A stretch of DNA of 64,000 bases from contig CANNGA010000021.1 in NCBI GenBank assembly GCA_947504035.1, positions 1 through 64,000 on the forward strand, read 5' to 3'. Source of the DNA: an uncultured Flavobacteriaceae bacterium (GTDB taxonomy: Bacteria > Bacteroidota > Bacteroidia > Flavobacteriales > Flavobacteriaceae). This document shows, in pieces, positions 27,411-36,279 of this stretch. The notes beneath the pieces were generated by a model. It saw only the letters and a list, made by a program, of their open reading frames with translations. It had not been told where the DNA came from and did no database searches. Both the position numbers and the translations under genes were made by a program. How positions within the stretch are numbered: the stretch's first letter is position 1; each line of letters starts with the position of its first letter.

Positions 27411-28664
27411 ATGATTTCTAAAGACACTATCATCCAACGCTTTACAGGTTACGTTACTATCGACACAGAATCTGACCCTAATTCTGAAACCACGCCAAGT
27501 ACAGCAAAACAATGGAATTTGGTCCATAAACTAGCAGAAGAACTTAAGTCTATAGGCATGAGCGATGTGCATATTGATGCCAACGCTTATATCATGGCCA
27601 CCTTACCCAGCAATGTAGAGCACGAAGTTCCTACAATAGGTTTTATTTCGCATTTTGACACCTCTCCAGATTTTACAGGTGCTCATGTAAAACCTCAAAT
27701 TATAGAGCGTTACGATGGCAAGCCTATTGTTCTAAATGCAGCACAAGATATGGTCTTATCTCCCGATTATTTTGAAGATTTAAAGCAATATGTGGGGCAA
27801 ACTCTTATTACCACCGATGGCACGACCCTTTTAGGGGCTGATGATAAGGCAGGGATTTGCGAAATTGTATCTGCGATGGAATATTTAATTCAACATCCAG
27901 AGCTTAAACACGGTACTATTCGTGTTGGCTTTACGCCAGATGAAGAAATTGGTAGAGGCGCTCATAAATTTGATGTGGAAGCTTTTGGAGCGGAATGGGC
28001 TTATACAATGGATGGCAGCCAGATTGGAGAGTTAGAATACGAAAATTTTAATGCTGCTAGTGCTGTAGTTACCATAAAAGGAAAGATTGTTCACCCGGGC
28101 TATGCTAAAGGAAAAATGGTAAATGCGATGTACATTGCGACTGAGTTTATAAATTCCTTACCCCGTATAGAAACTCCAGAACATACCGATGGGTACCAAG
28201 GGTTTTTCCATTTGCATGATATGAAAGGGTCTGTAGAAGAGACCACCTTACATTATATTATTCGCGATCACGATAAAGGACATTTTGAAGCCCGTAAAGC
28301 TGTTATGCAAAAGCTAACAGATGAACTCAACTCCCAATACGGAAGAGAGGTTATAAGTACTGAAATTAAAGACCAATACTTTAACATGCGTGAGAAAATC
28401 GAGCCTGTAATGCATATTGTGGCTACTGCAGAAGCCGCGATGAAAGCTTTACATATAAAACCTCTTATTAAGGCCATTCGTGGCGGTACAGATGGCTCTC
28501 AATTAAGTTATATGGGCCTGCCCTGCCCTAATATTTTTGCAGGCGGTCATAACTTCCATGGGCCTTATGAATATGTACCTGTAGAGAGTATGATTAAAGC
28601 TACCGAAGTGATTTGCAAAATTGCAGAACTCACCGCCGAAAATGCGCAACCTAAAACAGTATAA
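27411..28664 (+). CDS. pepT: Peptidase T (tripeptide aminopeptidase)
   Basis: A cytosolic di-zinc M20B aminopeptidase that removes N-terminal residues from tripeptides. The 417-residue length is typical. Metal and catalytic residues are visible in order: SHFDTSPD (His-x-Asp), TLLGADDKAGICEI, FTPDEEIGRGAHKFD (catalytic Glu pair), the lid-side HPGYAKGKMVNA, IRGGTDGSQLSYMGLPCPNIFAGG, and the C-terminal zinc His in NFHGPYEYVPVESM. No operon partner. Confidence 0.96.
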   Translation: MISKDTIIQRFTGYVTIDTESDPNSETTPSTAKQWNLVHKLAEELKSIGMSDVHIDANAYIMATLPSNVEHEVPTIGFISHFDTSPDFTGAHVKPQIIERYDGKPIVLNAAQDMVLSPDYFEDLKQYVGQTLITTDGTTLLGADDKAGICEIVSAMEYLIQHPELKHGTIRVGFTPDEEIGRGAHKFDVEAFGAEWAYTMDGSQIGELEYENFNAASAVVTIKGKIVHPGYAKGKMVNAMYIATEFINSLPRIETPEHTDGYQGFFHLHDMKGSVEETTLHYIIRDHDKGHFEARKAVMQKLTDELNSQYGREVISTEIKDQYFNMREKIEPVMHIVATAEAAMKALHIKPLIKAIRGGTDGSQLSYMGLPCPNIFAGGHNFHGPYEYVPVESMIKATEVICKIAELTAENAQPKTV

Positions 28665-28773
28665 CCCTTAGCTTTTTACACCTCAAAAACACTATATTTT
28701 AATATTTTTAAAAAAAAGAGTCATTACCTGTAACAAAATAAATATGTAAGCTACATATAATGTAACCAATCCA

Positions 28774-29277
28774 TTGACATTATTGAACCCAGAATTAGAA
28801 CACGGCTTTGTTAAGTTATTAGAGAAACATCAAAACATTATACATAAGGTCTGTCGGTTATACACCAATAGCTATGATGCGCATAATGATTTATTTCAAG
28901 AAATAACGATACAGCTTTGGAAAGCCTATCCCAAATTTAGAGGAGAGGCTAAATTTAGTACTTGGATGTATCGTGTAGCGCTAAATACGGCGATTACACT
29001 GTACCGCAAATCGAAACGACGCGTCCCTACTCAAGACTTTGAGGGCGTCGCTTTTAAAATGAAAGCTGAAAGCTACGACGATACCGAAGACCAACGTGTA
29101 AAAGGCTTATACAAAGCCATACACCAACTAAATGATATAGAAAAAGCACTTATTTTCTTGTATTTGGAAGATAAAGACCATAAAGAAATAAGTGAAACAC
29201 TTGGAATTAGCGAGGTTAACAGTAGAGTGAAGATGAACAGAATAAAAACCAAACTACGAAACATTTTAAATTCGTAA
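28774..29277 (+). CDS. ECF-type RNA polymerase sigma factor
   Basis: A 167-residue sigma-70-family factor with only regions 2 and 4. Region 2 shows DAHNDLFQEITIQLWKAYPKFRGEAKFSTWMYRVALNTAI (core binding and -10 melting); region 4 is LNDIEKALIFLYLEDKDHKEISETLGISEVNSRVKMNRIKTKL with a helix-turn-helix. There is no ATG at the N-terminus: start is TTG 28774 (MTLLNPELEHG) or more likely TTG 28783 (MNPELEHG). The next gene, 4 bp downstream, is a membrane protein that may be its anti-sigma partner, though no zinc-binding anti-sigma domain is visible there. Confidence 0.92.
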   Translation: MTLLNPELEHGFVKLLEKHQNIIHKVCRLYTNSYDAHNDLFQEITIQLWKAYPKFRGEAKFSTWMYRVALNTAITLYRKSKRRVPTQDFEGVAFKMKAESYDDTEDQRVKGLYKAIHQLNDIEKALIFLYLEDKDHKEISETLGISEVNSRVKMNRIKTKLRNILNS

Positions 29278-29281
29278 TGCT

Positions 29282-29914
29282 ATGGATGAATTAGATTTAT
29301 TAAAAAAAGACTGGAAGGCACAGTCGGAAAATAGAACCCTATCGGCTAAAGACATTTACCCGATGCTACATAGAAAATCCTCTTCTATTGTAAAGATATT
29401 GTTTTACATCAGTATTGCTGAACTTGTATTTTGGATCCTTATCAATACCATTCCATTTTTTAGCTCTCAAGCTTATAAAAACAAACTGGATCGCATTTAT
29501 GAGAACGACATGATTTTTATGAGCATCACGTATCTAAGCTACGTGATTATTCTGTTCTTTATTTATTTGTTATTTAAAGCATACAAGGCCATTTCTGTAA
29601 CAGACAGTGCCAAACAACTTATGCAAAACATCTTAAAAACACGCCGTATTATAAAGTACTACGTGCTCTTTAATCTAGTAATTGCTGGTGTATCTATTAT
29701 TATAGCCCTGTGCTGTAGTATTGCTAATGACCCAGAAACGGCAGCCCTTTTTAACAGCTTTAGCCCTAAAGAAACCTCTATTGCCATAGGGATTGCTGTA
29801 AGCTTTACAGCAGTTTTTATCTTAATTATTTGGCTGTTTTACAGGCTTATTTATGGTATTTTATTAAAACGTTTAAACCGTAATTATAAAGCGCTAGAAG
29901 ACATGGAAGCTTAA
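29282..29914 (+). CDS. Four-helix membrane protein paired with the ECF sigma factor
   Basis: A 210-residue protein with a charged cytosolic N-terminus (MDELDLLKKDWKAQSENRTLSAKDIYPML) followed by four membrane segments at about residues 37-58, 75-98, 122-147 and 170-194. It starts 4 bp after the sigma factor, so the pair is co-transcribed and probably translationally coupled. Such N-terminal segments in sigma-linked membrane proteins often bind the sigma factor, so an anti-sigma role is a reasonable inference, not shown by any motif. Confidence 0.8.
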   Translation: MDELDLLKKDWKAQSENRTLSAKDIYPMLHRKSSSIVKILFYISIAELVFWILINTIPFFSSQAYKNKLDRIYENDMIFMSITYLSYVIILFFIYLLFKAYKAISVTDSAKQLMQNILKTRRIIKYYVLFNLVIAGVSIIIALCCSIANDPETAALFNSFSPKETSIAIGIAVSFTAVFILIIWLFYRLIYGILLKRLNRNYKALEDMEA

Positions 29915-30046
29915 CCCCAGAGAGTACCACTGTTTATCCTGGTTCGTTTTACATTAAGCGTATTATACCTGTAGTGGCGATTTTTTCAATAGGGTTTTAT
30001 TAACAAAAAAGTAGATACAATTACACTAATAGAAATAGACTAACTT

Positions 30047-30340
30047 CTAACGAAATTGATTTGATGAGATGCGATGATGCATATGAACCTTTAGGGTATC
30101 TATATATTCCGACACTTCCATCTTTTGTTTCAATTTCTGCAAATTTTTAGTTTCTTTTTCCTTTTTAAACATGAAGAGATTTAAACTTTTTGAAATAAAT
30201 AAAAGGGTTGTCGATATTTGTGTTTCACAACATAAAACAATCAATAACATTCCATTATGTGCATATAATACTGGACAAAAATACAATATGAAAGGGAATA
30301 GTAATATCAATACCAAAAACAAGACGTGGTTTACCTCCAA
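30047..30340 (-). CDS. Doubtful small ORF
   Basis: A 97-codon minus-strand frame with a hydrophobic N-terminal segment (VLFLVLILLFPFILYFCPVLY) and a charged C-terminus rich in Lys and Glu. No promoter, no family resemblance, and the flanks are decayed DNA. It may be a remnant at the left edge of the accessory region. The rest of 29915-30385 shows nothing else. Confidence 0.25.
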   Translation of the reverse strand: MEVNHVLFLVLILLFPFILYFCPVLYAHNGMLLIVLCCETQISTTLLFISKSLNLFMFKKEKETKNLQKLKQKMEVSEYIDTLKVHMHHRISSNQFR

Positions 30341-30385
30341 CTGTTCCGCTTGTTGAGATTGTCAATGCTAGGTAATTTTTATTGA

Positions 30386-30609
30386 CTACATATATGGTTC
30401 ACAAATTTCCCAAGCTGTTTCAATATTTATAGAAGCTATTTTAATTTTTTTTGAAGCTTCTAGTAATTCACAAGACAATTTTTTTCTATTTCGCTCACCG
30501 CCTACTTGGGAGCCTTTATCACGTTTTTTGGATAACAAATCTAGAAATATTGCAGGGCGTCATATGTTAAATCACCTAGTTCAATTGCTATATTTTCAAG
30601 CCTTCTCAT
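30386..30609 (-). pseudogene. Frameshifted small gene, second of a decayed pair
   Basis: Begins MRRLENIAIELGDLTYD, then meets a stop (ALQYF). Shifting frame near 30560 continues as FLDLLSKKRDKGSQVGGERN and NIETAWEICEPYM to a TAG at 30386. The joined product would be about 74 residues. Its start codon overlaps the 3' end of the next decayed gene upstream, a bicistronic layout common in toxin-antitoxin or toxin-immunity pairs. No family recognised. Confidence 0.55.
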
Positions 30610-30888
30610 AATTATTTAATTTCAGATTGTTTTTTAATTCTTCAAGTATTTCCTCATCATTACCATCACTTATGAACTTTACAAAATTCAAAATTACTTC
30701 CTCTTGAATCTCATCAAAATTGGGATCCAATCTTCTCATTTGCAGTAAGGTTAAATAATTAAAGTGATCAACATTTTCATCTTTATAACTGCTTTTAAAG
30801 TCCCAATAAAAATATCTCTTCCAGTAATTTAATCTTTCAGATTTATTATATTTCGAGTATTCCGCAATATGCTTTCTTCAGGAGTCAT
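30596..30888 (-). pseudogene. Frameshifted small gene, first of a decayed pair
   Basis: Begins MTPEES and then needs a frame change at about 30870 to read HIAEYSKYNKSERLNYWKRY through FDEIQEEVILNFVKFISDGN and LEELKNNLKLNNYEKA to the stop at 30596. The intact protein would be about 97 residues, acidic and helical. A degenerate copy of the array leader A lies directly upstream (30905-31032), so this pair was probably once a payload of the same array. Confidence 0.55.
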
Positions 30889-30904
30889 TATTTTTTTATT
30901 TGGT

Positions 30905-31032
30905 ACGACAATTGAGTAGCATTCAATAATGCATGTTATCTATGCTATAAATCTAATGTTTTTTGTCATCTAGAAATGATTTACAGTTACATGTCTGTAA
31001 ATTTCTATGTTTTACTAGAACTATGACCACAG
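30905..31032 (-). repeat. Degenerate array module: leader A remnant
   Basis: Aligns with leader A of the modules further right (acaattgaataacatgc ... gctaatgc ... gatttacagttacat ... tactagagctatgacc) with many substitutions. The hairpin arms are broken (gtagcattcaataatgcatg). No tRNA-like piece, terminator or H1 hairpin is attached. Confidence 0.7.
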
Positions 31033-31204
31033 TAGGATAATTGCTTTTCGACCTGCTGTATAGAAGACAAATTCTAAGCCCTAACATCAAATTTAAGCTT
31101 CAATCTATAAGATGTAAAATCTATGAAACGCCCCCCTTAGAACGCTTTATTTAAAGCTCTTTTTGGGTAAACTATGGCGTTCTGCAACGGTTACAATGTT
31201 AGCA
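31033..31204. other. Left boundary of the leftmost intact payload
   Basis: About 170 bp after the lyase gene. Directly beyond its stop is an imperfect hairpin at about 31171-31198 (GTAAC...CGTT GCAG AACG...GTTTAC on the minus strand) that occupies the place of H1 but has a different sequence. None of the other module parts are present. Confidence 0.4.
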
Positions 31205-33010
31205 TTAGTTTTTTACTAGCTTATGAATTATTACTTCATTGTTCATATTAGTCGTTTTAAGAAAATAAACACCTACTGAGAGTTTCGATAAATCAACTGA
31301 TGTTGAATTTTCAAAGGTAATATGTAAAATACTATTTCCATTCGTATCGTATAGTTCAGCATAAATAAAGTTGTTTTGAAAATCTAGATTTAAAATATTG
31401 TTAAAAGGGTTTGGATAAATAACTTTTTGATAATTAGGAAGGTTAGTCATCCCCAAAGTTTTCTTATTAGGTGTTAAATATTCTTTCCCGTTAAAAATAT
31501 TGTTTTCACTTACAAAACAACTTTCACCGTATTCACTATTTATAACTCCCTTTGCTCGAATACGGACATTATAAGTTCTACCATTCTCCAAAAAATTCAC
31601 ATAGTTTAAATTTAAGGTTGTAGAATTTCCCATTCCTACATAGTTTACTTGTCCATTAGATTCAAATTGGGCAACATACTCAGTTGCACCATGTATTTCA
31701 TAAATCTCTAATTTATTATTTTCAAACGGAACCTCAACATCACAATATTCACTTTTTAATTTTGTTTTTGAAGGAATGGTGATTGCACAACTTTCACCGT
31801 ATCCACTATTTATCACTCCCTTTGCATGAATGCGAACATTATAAGTTTTACCAGCTACAAGAAAGTTTATGTAATCAAGATTTATCTCAGTTGAATTTCC
31901 CATTCCTACATAGTTTATTTCTCCATTAGATTCAAATTGAGCAACATACTCGATTGCACCAAGTATTTCATAAATCTCTAATTTGTTATTGTCTAGAGGG
32001 ACTACAACATCACAATATTCATTTTTTAACTTTGTACGATTATTAGGAAAAATTTCTGTAATTTTTAAATCATCAAAATGTATTGTGTTTGAAATATCTA
32101 TAGCCTTCCTATATTGCCCAAATTTTACATTTAAGATTCTAGAAGTTTCATTTCCCCTAATGGTTGAGTGCATAAATTTAGCTTCGATATCATTTACAGT
32201 ACCAATTTTACATTCATAAGAGAATTTTCTATTGGTATTATCAAAAGTTAATTTTTCTAAAGTGATTGGTTTTTTGTCAATCCATATAGACAAGTAACCA
32301 TTATCTGTATTATAATCACTTATATCTTGAATATTATCAAAAATATTATCTTTTGAAGCTTTGACTTTAAGTATTATTTCGTGCCATACACCTTTTTTTA
32401 CGGCATTTTTAATATGGATATTACCTCTTCTTTTCTGATTAGTATCATATAATGGTAAAAATAGATTTCTTTTTTCATTGTTGTTCAAGCTTGTATCACT
32501 TACATATTCAACCGAAAATGATTTAGCCCCCCCTATTAATTGTCCTATCATTAACCAATGTCCATCAACATCTGTAAATGTATCATCTATAGGTATTCTA
32601 AATTTATATGAAAAAAAGGTAGTTTCACCTTCTTGAAATTTTGTACCTATTGTAGTTTCAGCTCTTTCATTACCATTTCCATTTGGGGGCATGTCTCCTT
32701 TATTAACTGTAAGTTTTAAGTATTTATTATTACCTTCTTCCCCAAAATCAATACTATAGCCTTTAGCTCCGTTTACAGTATCATTTAACCAATCGAAATA
32801 TTCATCTCTCCAACTTCTGGGATTAGTACTATCTTCAACAAAACCTTGATCGTACAAATCATTTCTTCCAGCTATTTGAAGTCCAAAAGTATCAAGAACA
32901 ACGAAAGAGAAACCATTATTAAAGTCTTCATAAAAAGGAGTGTTTACTTGAGCATTTAAAGAAAAAATTTTAAGTGAAAGTAAGATTAATAGATTTTTTT
33001 TAAAAATCAT
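31205..33010 (-). CDS. Polysaccharide-lyase-like T9SS-secreted protein
   Basis: A secreted 601-residue protein. Order: signal peptide (LLILLSLKIFSLNAQ); a concanavalin-like lyase domain (about 25-330) with the GNERAE motif and DVDGHWLMIGQL, resembling heparin-lyase-I-like or PL20-type enzymes; two tandem repeats of about 90 residues (331-505), each with EYCDV, NKLEIYEI, EYVAQFESNG, NYVGMGNST and YNVRI; and a type IX sorting domain (VIYPNPFNNILNL to GVYFLKTTN). The substrate is not readable. It is the leftmost intact gene behind an array leader, but unlike the other payloads lacks matching end repeats. Confidence 0.75.
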   Translation of the reverse strand: MIFKKNLLILLSLKIFSLNAQVNTPFYEDFNNGFSFVVLDTFGLQIAGRNDLYDQGFVEDSTNPRSWRDEYFDWLNDTVNGAKGYSIDFGEEGNNKYLKLTVNKGDMPPNGNGNERAETTIGTKFQEGETTFFSYKFRIPIDDTFTDVDGHWLMIGQLIGGAKSFSVEYVSDTSLNNNEKRNLFLPLYDTNQKRRGNIHIKNAVKKGVWHEIILKVKASKDNIFDNIQDISDYNTDNGYLSIWIDKKPITLEKLTFDNTNRKFSYECKIGTVNDIEAKFMHSTIRGNETSRILNVKFGQYRKAIDISNTIHFDDLKITEIFPNNRTKLKNEYCDVVVPLDNNKLEIYEILGAIEYVAQFESNGEINYVGMGNSTEINLDYINFLVAGKTYNVRIHAKGVINSGYGESCAITIPSKTKLKSEYCDVEVPFENNKLEIYEIHGATEYVAQFESNGQVNYVGMGNSTTLNLNYVNFLENGRTYNVRIRAKGVINSEYGESCFVSENNIFNGKEYLTPNKKTLGMTNLPNYQKVIYPNPFNNILNLDFQNNFIYAELYDTNGNSILHITFENSTSVDLSKLSVGVYFLKTTNMNNEVIIHKLVKN

Positions 33011-33043
33011 TGTATTTTATTGATTTAAGGAGTTAATACTTAC

Positions 33044-33510
33044 AAATGAATAACATGCATTAGTGCATGTTATTTACACTATAAAACTAATGCATTTTTT
33101 ATAATCTTCAAATGATTTACAGTTACATACATGTAATTTTATGTGTTTCACTAGAGCTATGACCTAAAAACGCTTACATAAAAAATAATAATCAATTGTA
33201 AATAGATGTAAATTTCAAACCATCAATCCACTCAAAACATACCCGCTACAACAAAAAACACAAATCAAGATAAAACAAAAAAATCGCTTCAAACATCTCA
33301 TTTAAAGCAATTTAATTAAAATCATGATCTCAACTCGGAGGGACAGGGTTCGAACTTTTTGAAGTATGATATCTTCCTAATACTCTCAAAATTTCATGCT
33401 ATTTTAAGCTTATAAGTTCGCTTTGATAATCGTTTTTTACTTAGGTAGATAAAGACAACTAAGAAGCATATAGCGTTGGCCTATCGGCACGCCATATGCT
33501 TCTTAGTTGT
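33044..33510 (-). repeat. Array module 1 (H1 hairpin, tRNA-like piece, terminator, leader A)
   Basis: Read on the minus strand: H1 hairpin 33510-33455 (the longest and most symmetric copy, GCATAT arms around GCC-GATA-GGC); spacer; tRNA-T-arm-like piece at 33355-33326; terminator-like inverted repeat at 33314-33281; leader A ending with the AATAACATGC inverted repeat at about 33075-33049. It lies between the SGNH/MBOAT payload and the lyase gene. Confidence 0.85.
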
Positions 33511-34396
33511 GCGTTCGTTCTTTTAAATATTCATTCATAAACAGTTTTGTAAAGTATTTACTTCCTTTATTATTTAAATGGGTATTATCTTGATAATATT
33601 TTGAATTTGGAATAACGTTTGAAAAATCTTTATAATTTGGTAAACTATTTTTCAGAACTTTATTGTTTCCTTTAAAATTGTATATCGGAGAAGTAAAAAA
33701 ATATAAGTTTATATTTTCTTTTTCACATAACTCTATAATATCTTTTAGATGAGGGTTAAATTCATCTTTTAAAATATATTTCATTGTTTTTTCAGTGTTT
33801 TTTATTTTTCCAAATAAAGGAACAAAACCTTTATTATCATCTATAACTGACATTTTCCTGTTGGACAACGACATTATTAATTCTCTAAATCCCAATTTTG
33901 ATCCATATTCACAATATCTTAAAAAAGGAATTTTTTTATAAAGAACATATTCATTATTCTTGTCAATTTTATGAAATTCATTCCATATATCATTTTCGTT
34001 AATGTATGTTAACCAATCAACAGTACATTCTCCACCACTATAAAATTCATTCCATATATAGTCTATTTGAATATAGATGTTTTTTGTTATTTTTCTTTTT
34101 ACAATTTGTTGTACAGATAACTTAATTTCAAAAACGCTAGAACCAGGAATTCCAAAATTAAATCCTTTTTTAGTAGTTTCTTGTTCTATTAAGTTAATAT
34201 TTATATTATGTAAAACTCTTGAAGAACCTAAAACAACGTAATCAAACGAATCTTTCTTTTTTAAGCCCATTATGTAATCAGGGATGTTTCTCGGAGCTCC
34301 ATTGTAGTGAATATATGTATAGCTCTTGTCAAGAACGATACTCATTACTATTAGTGCGATAGATAATAATGCTATGTTTTTAAAAAAAATTCTCAT
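33503..34396 (-). CDS. SGNH-hydrolase-like membrane-anchored protein, MBOAT partner
   Basis: A 297-residue protein with one N-terminal membrane segment (IALLSIALIVMSIVL) and an extracytoplasmic domain starting VVLGSSRVLHNI, the block I Ser of SGNH/DHHW-type acetyl-transfer partners; a possible catalytic Asp-His region is YYQDNTHLNNKGSKYF near the C-terminus. It probably passes acetyl groups from the MBOAT protein to a surface glycan. I chose the ATG one base after the MBOAT stop; a 26-bp overlapping start at 34423 exists. Its stop codon lies inside the H1 hairpin of the array module, so the end is set by the cassette boundary. Confidence 0.8.
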   Translation of the reverse strand: MRIFFKNIALLSIALIVMSIVLDKSYTYIHYNGAPRNIPDYIMGLKKKDSFDYVVLGSSRVLHNININLIEQETTKKGFNFGIPGSSVFEIKLSVQQIVKRKITKNIYIQIDYIWNEFYSGGECTVDWLTYINENDIWNEFHKIDKNNEYVLYKKIPFLRYCEYGSKLGFRELIMSLSNRKMSVIDDNKGFVPLFGKIKNTEKTMKYILKDEFNPHLKDIIELCEKENINLYFFTSPIYNFKGNNKVLKNSLPNYKDFSNVIPNSKYYQDNTHLNNKGSKYFTKLFMNEYLKERTHN

Positions 34397-34397
34397 T

Positions 34398-35831
34398 TTA
34401 AAATTGAAAATATATAAAATCATTCATGTCCGAAAAATTACCCAATACTAGAATTAATAAAATAATTATGATTGTTTTTAATTGATATTTGTTATCCTTG
34501 AACAAAGGGAAATCTTTATGCCTTCCAAACCATTCTATTATGATTAATAAGAAAATTAAAGGAAAAATTTCAATAGAATAGCGTTCTATTCGTAATCTTT
34601 CGATTTCTAAACTAAAAACAAATATTTTCTTAATATAAGCAATGGCTGTTTGCATATTTTCCGCTCGAAAGAATATCCATGCAAAAACAACTAAAATGAA
34701 AGTTTTAACCATAAAACATAATTCTTTTAAACTTGGGGTATTTTTATTTTCGGCTATAATATTTAGATGCCTTCTGTTTTTATTATTTAACATTGAAGGA
34801 AGAAAGTATAAGCCATTTAGTGTTCCCCAAACAATAAAAGTCCAATTTGCTCCATGCCAAAACCCACTTACAATAAATATGATAAAAACATTTCTAATGA
34901 CTTTATACTTTTCTACTTTACTCCCACCAAGTGGAATGTAAAGATAATCTCTAAACCAAGTAGATAATGATATATGCCATCTTCTCCAAAACTCTGCTAT
35001 ATCTCTTGAAAAGTAAGGGTAATTAAAGTTTTTCATAAGCTTAAATCCAAATAGTCTTGATGATCCTATAGCGATATCTGAGTAGCCACTAAAATCACAA
35101 TAAATCTGAAAAGTAAAACAAACAGCACCAATGATTAATGTTGTACTCGAATATATCTCATAAGTATTAAATATTTCATTTGCATATTGTGCACAGGTAT
35201 CAGCAATCACAACTTTTTTAAATAAACCCCAAACTATTTGCCTGATGCCTATCATAGCATTTTTATTATCAAAAGAACGCTTGGTGTAAAACTGAGGTAA
35301 TAAATTTGTTGCTCGTTCAATTGGTCCTGCAACTAATTGAGGAAAGAAACTTACAAAAGCAGAAAAAGCAATAAATTCTTTAGTTGGTTCAAGTTTGCGT
35401 TTGTAAACGTCTATAGTGTAGCTTAATGTTTGAAAGGTATAAAAACTAATTCCAACAGGTAAAATTATGTTTAAAGAATTAACACTTATGTTAGTGCCAA
35501 AAAAGGAAAAAGCTGTAATAAAGTTATCAAGAAAAAAATTGTAGTATTTAAAAAAACCAAGAAATCCAAGATTTACAAGAGTACTTGTCCATAATAGAAT
35601 TTTTCTTTTAGTTTGACTTTCTTGTTTTGATAAGTTAATACCAATTAAATAATCTATTACAGTACTAAAAAGAATTAACGATAAAAACCGCCAATCCCAC
35701 CATCCATAGAAAATATAACTTGATAGTACAATTAATAAGTTTTGTAGCTTTAAGTTCTTATTAGTGAAGAACCAATATAGAATAAATACAATGGGCAAGA
35801 ATATTGCAAAATCAATAGAGTTAAATAGCAT
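34398..35831 (-). CDS. MBOAT-family O-acyltransferase (AlgI/DltB-like)
   Basis: A 477-residue polytopic membrane protein moving acetyl groups across the inner membrane for polysaccharide O-acetylation. Family motifs: GISFYTFQTLSYTIDVYK, FFPQLVAGPIERA, FCDFSGYSDIAIGSSRLFG, NFNYPYFSRDIAEFWRRWHISLSTWFRDYLYIPLGGS, and VSGFWHGANWTFIVWG with the catalytic His near residue 320. First gene of a two-gene payload with the SGNH partner. The start codon is 46 bp from the payload boundary and within the reach of leader A. Sialic-acid, alginate or other surface glycans are possible substrates. Confidence 0.92.
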   Translation of the reverse strand: MLFNSIDFAIFLPIVFILYWFFTNKNLKLQNLLIVLSSYIFYGWWDWRFLSLILFSTVIDYLIGINLSKQESQTKRKILLWTSTLVNLGFLGFFKYYNFFLDNFITAFSFFGTNISVNSLNIILPVGISFYTFQTLSYTIDVYKRKLEPTKEFIAFSAFVSFFPQLVAGPIERATNLLPQFYTKRSFDNKNAMIGIRQIVWGLFKKVVIADTCAQYANEIFNTYEIYSSTTLIIGAVCFTFQIYCDFSGYSDIAIGSSRLFGFKLMKNFNYPYFSRDIAEFWRRWHISLSTWFRDYLYIPLGGSKVEKYKVIRNVFIIFIVSGFWHGANWTFIVWGTLNGLYFLPSMLNNKNRRHLNIIAENKNTPSLKELCFMVKTFILVVFAWIFFRAENMQTAIAYIKKIFVFSLEIERLRIERYSIEIFPLIFLLIIIEWFGRHKDFPLFKDNKYQLKTIIIILLILVLGNFSDMNDFIYFQF

Positions 35832-35876
35832 TATTTTATCCTAAATGTTTAAGTTTTTCGAGTTTTTTCCGCATGA

Positions 35877-36180
35877 CGCACAACAATTGAATAACATGTA
35901 TTAGTGCATGCTATTTACACTATAAAGCTAATGCATTTTTTACAATCTTCAAATGATTTACAGTTACATACATGTAATTTATTGTGTTTTACTAGAGCTA
36001 TGACCTAAAACGCTTGCATGAAAAATAACAATCAATTGTAAATGATGAAAATTTTAAACCATCAATCCACTCATAACATGACCGCTACAACAAAAAACAC
36101 AAATTAAGGTAAAACAAAAAAAACGCTTCAAACATCTCGTTTAAAGCGATTTAATTAAAATTGTGAGCCCAACGGAAGAA
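35877..36180 (-). repeat. Array module 2, truncated (leader A and terminator only)
   Basis: Leader A with its hairpin (35884-36110), then the terminator inverted repeat (about 36118-36153) and gtgagccc, where the other copies read gtgacctc. Beyond this only atcgaacttttt recalls the tRNA-like piece. Spacer and H1 are absent: the TOTE/DUF1016 segment begins here. Confidence 0.8.
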
Positions 36181-36279
36181 GTATCGAACTTTTTACTTGA
36201 TGATTTTGATATTATATTGAATTTTATGAGAGCAGTGAATTAATAATATTTTTTAGCATCAAGAGTTCATTATTTAAGT

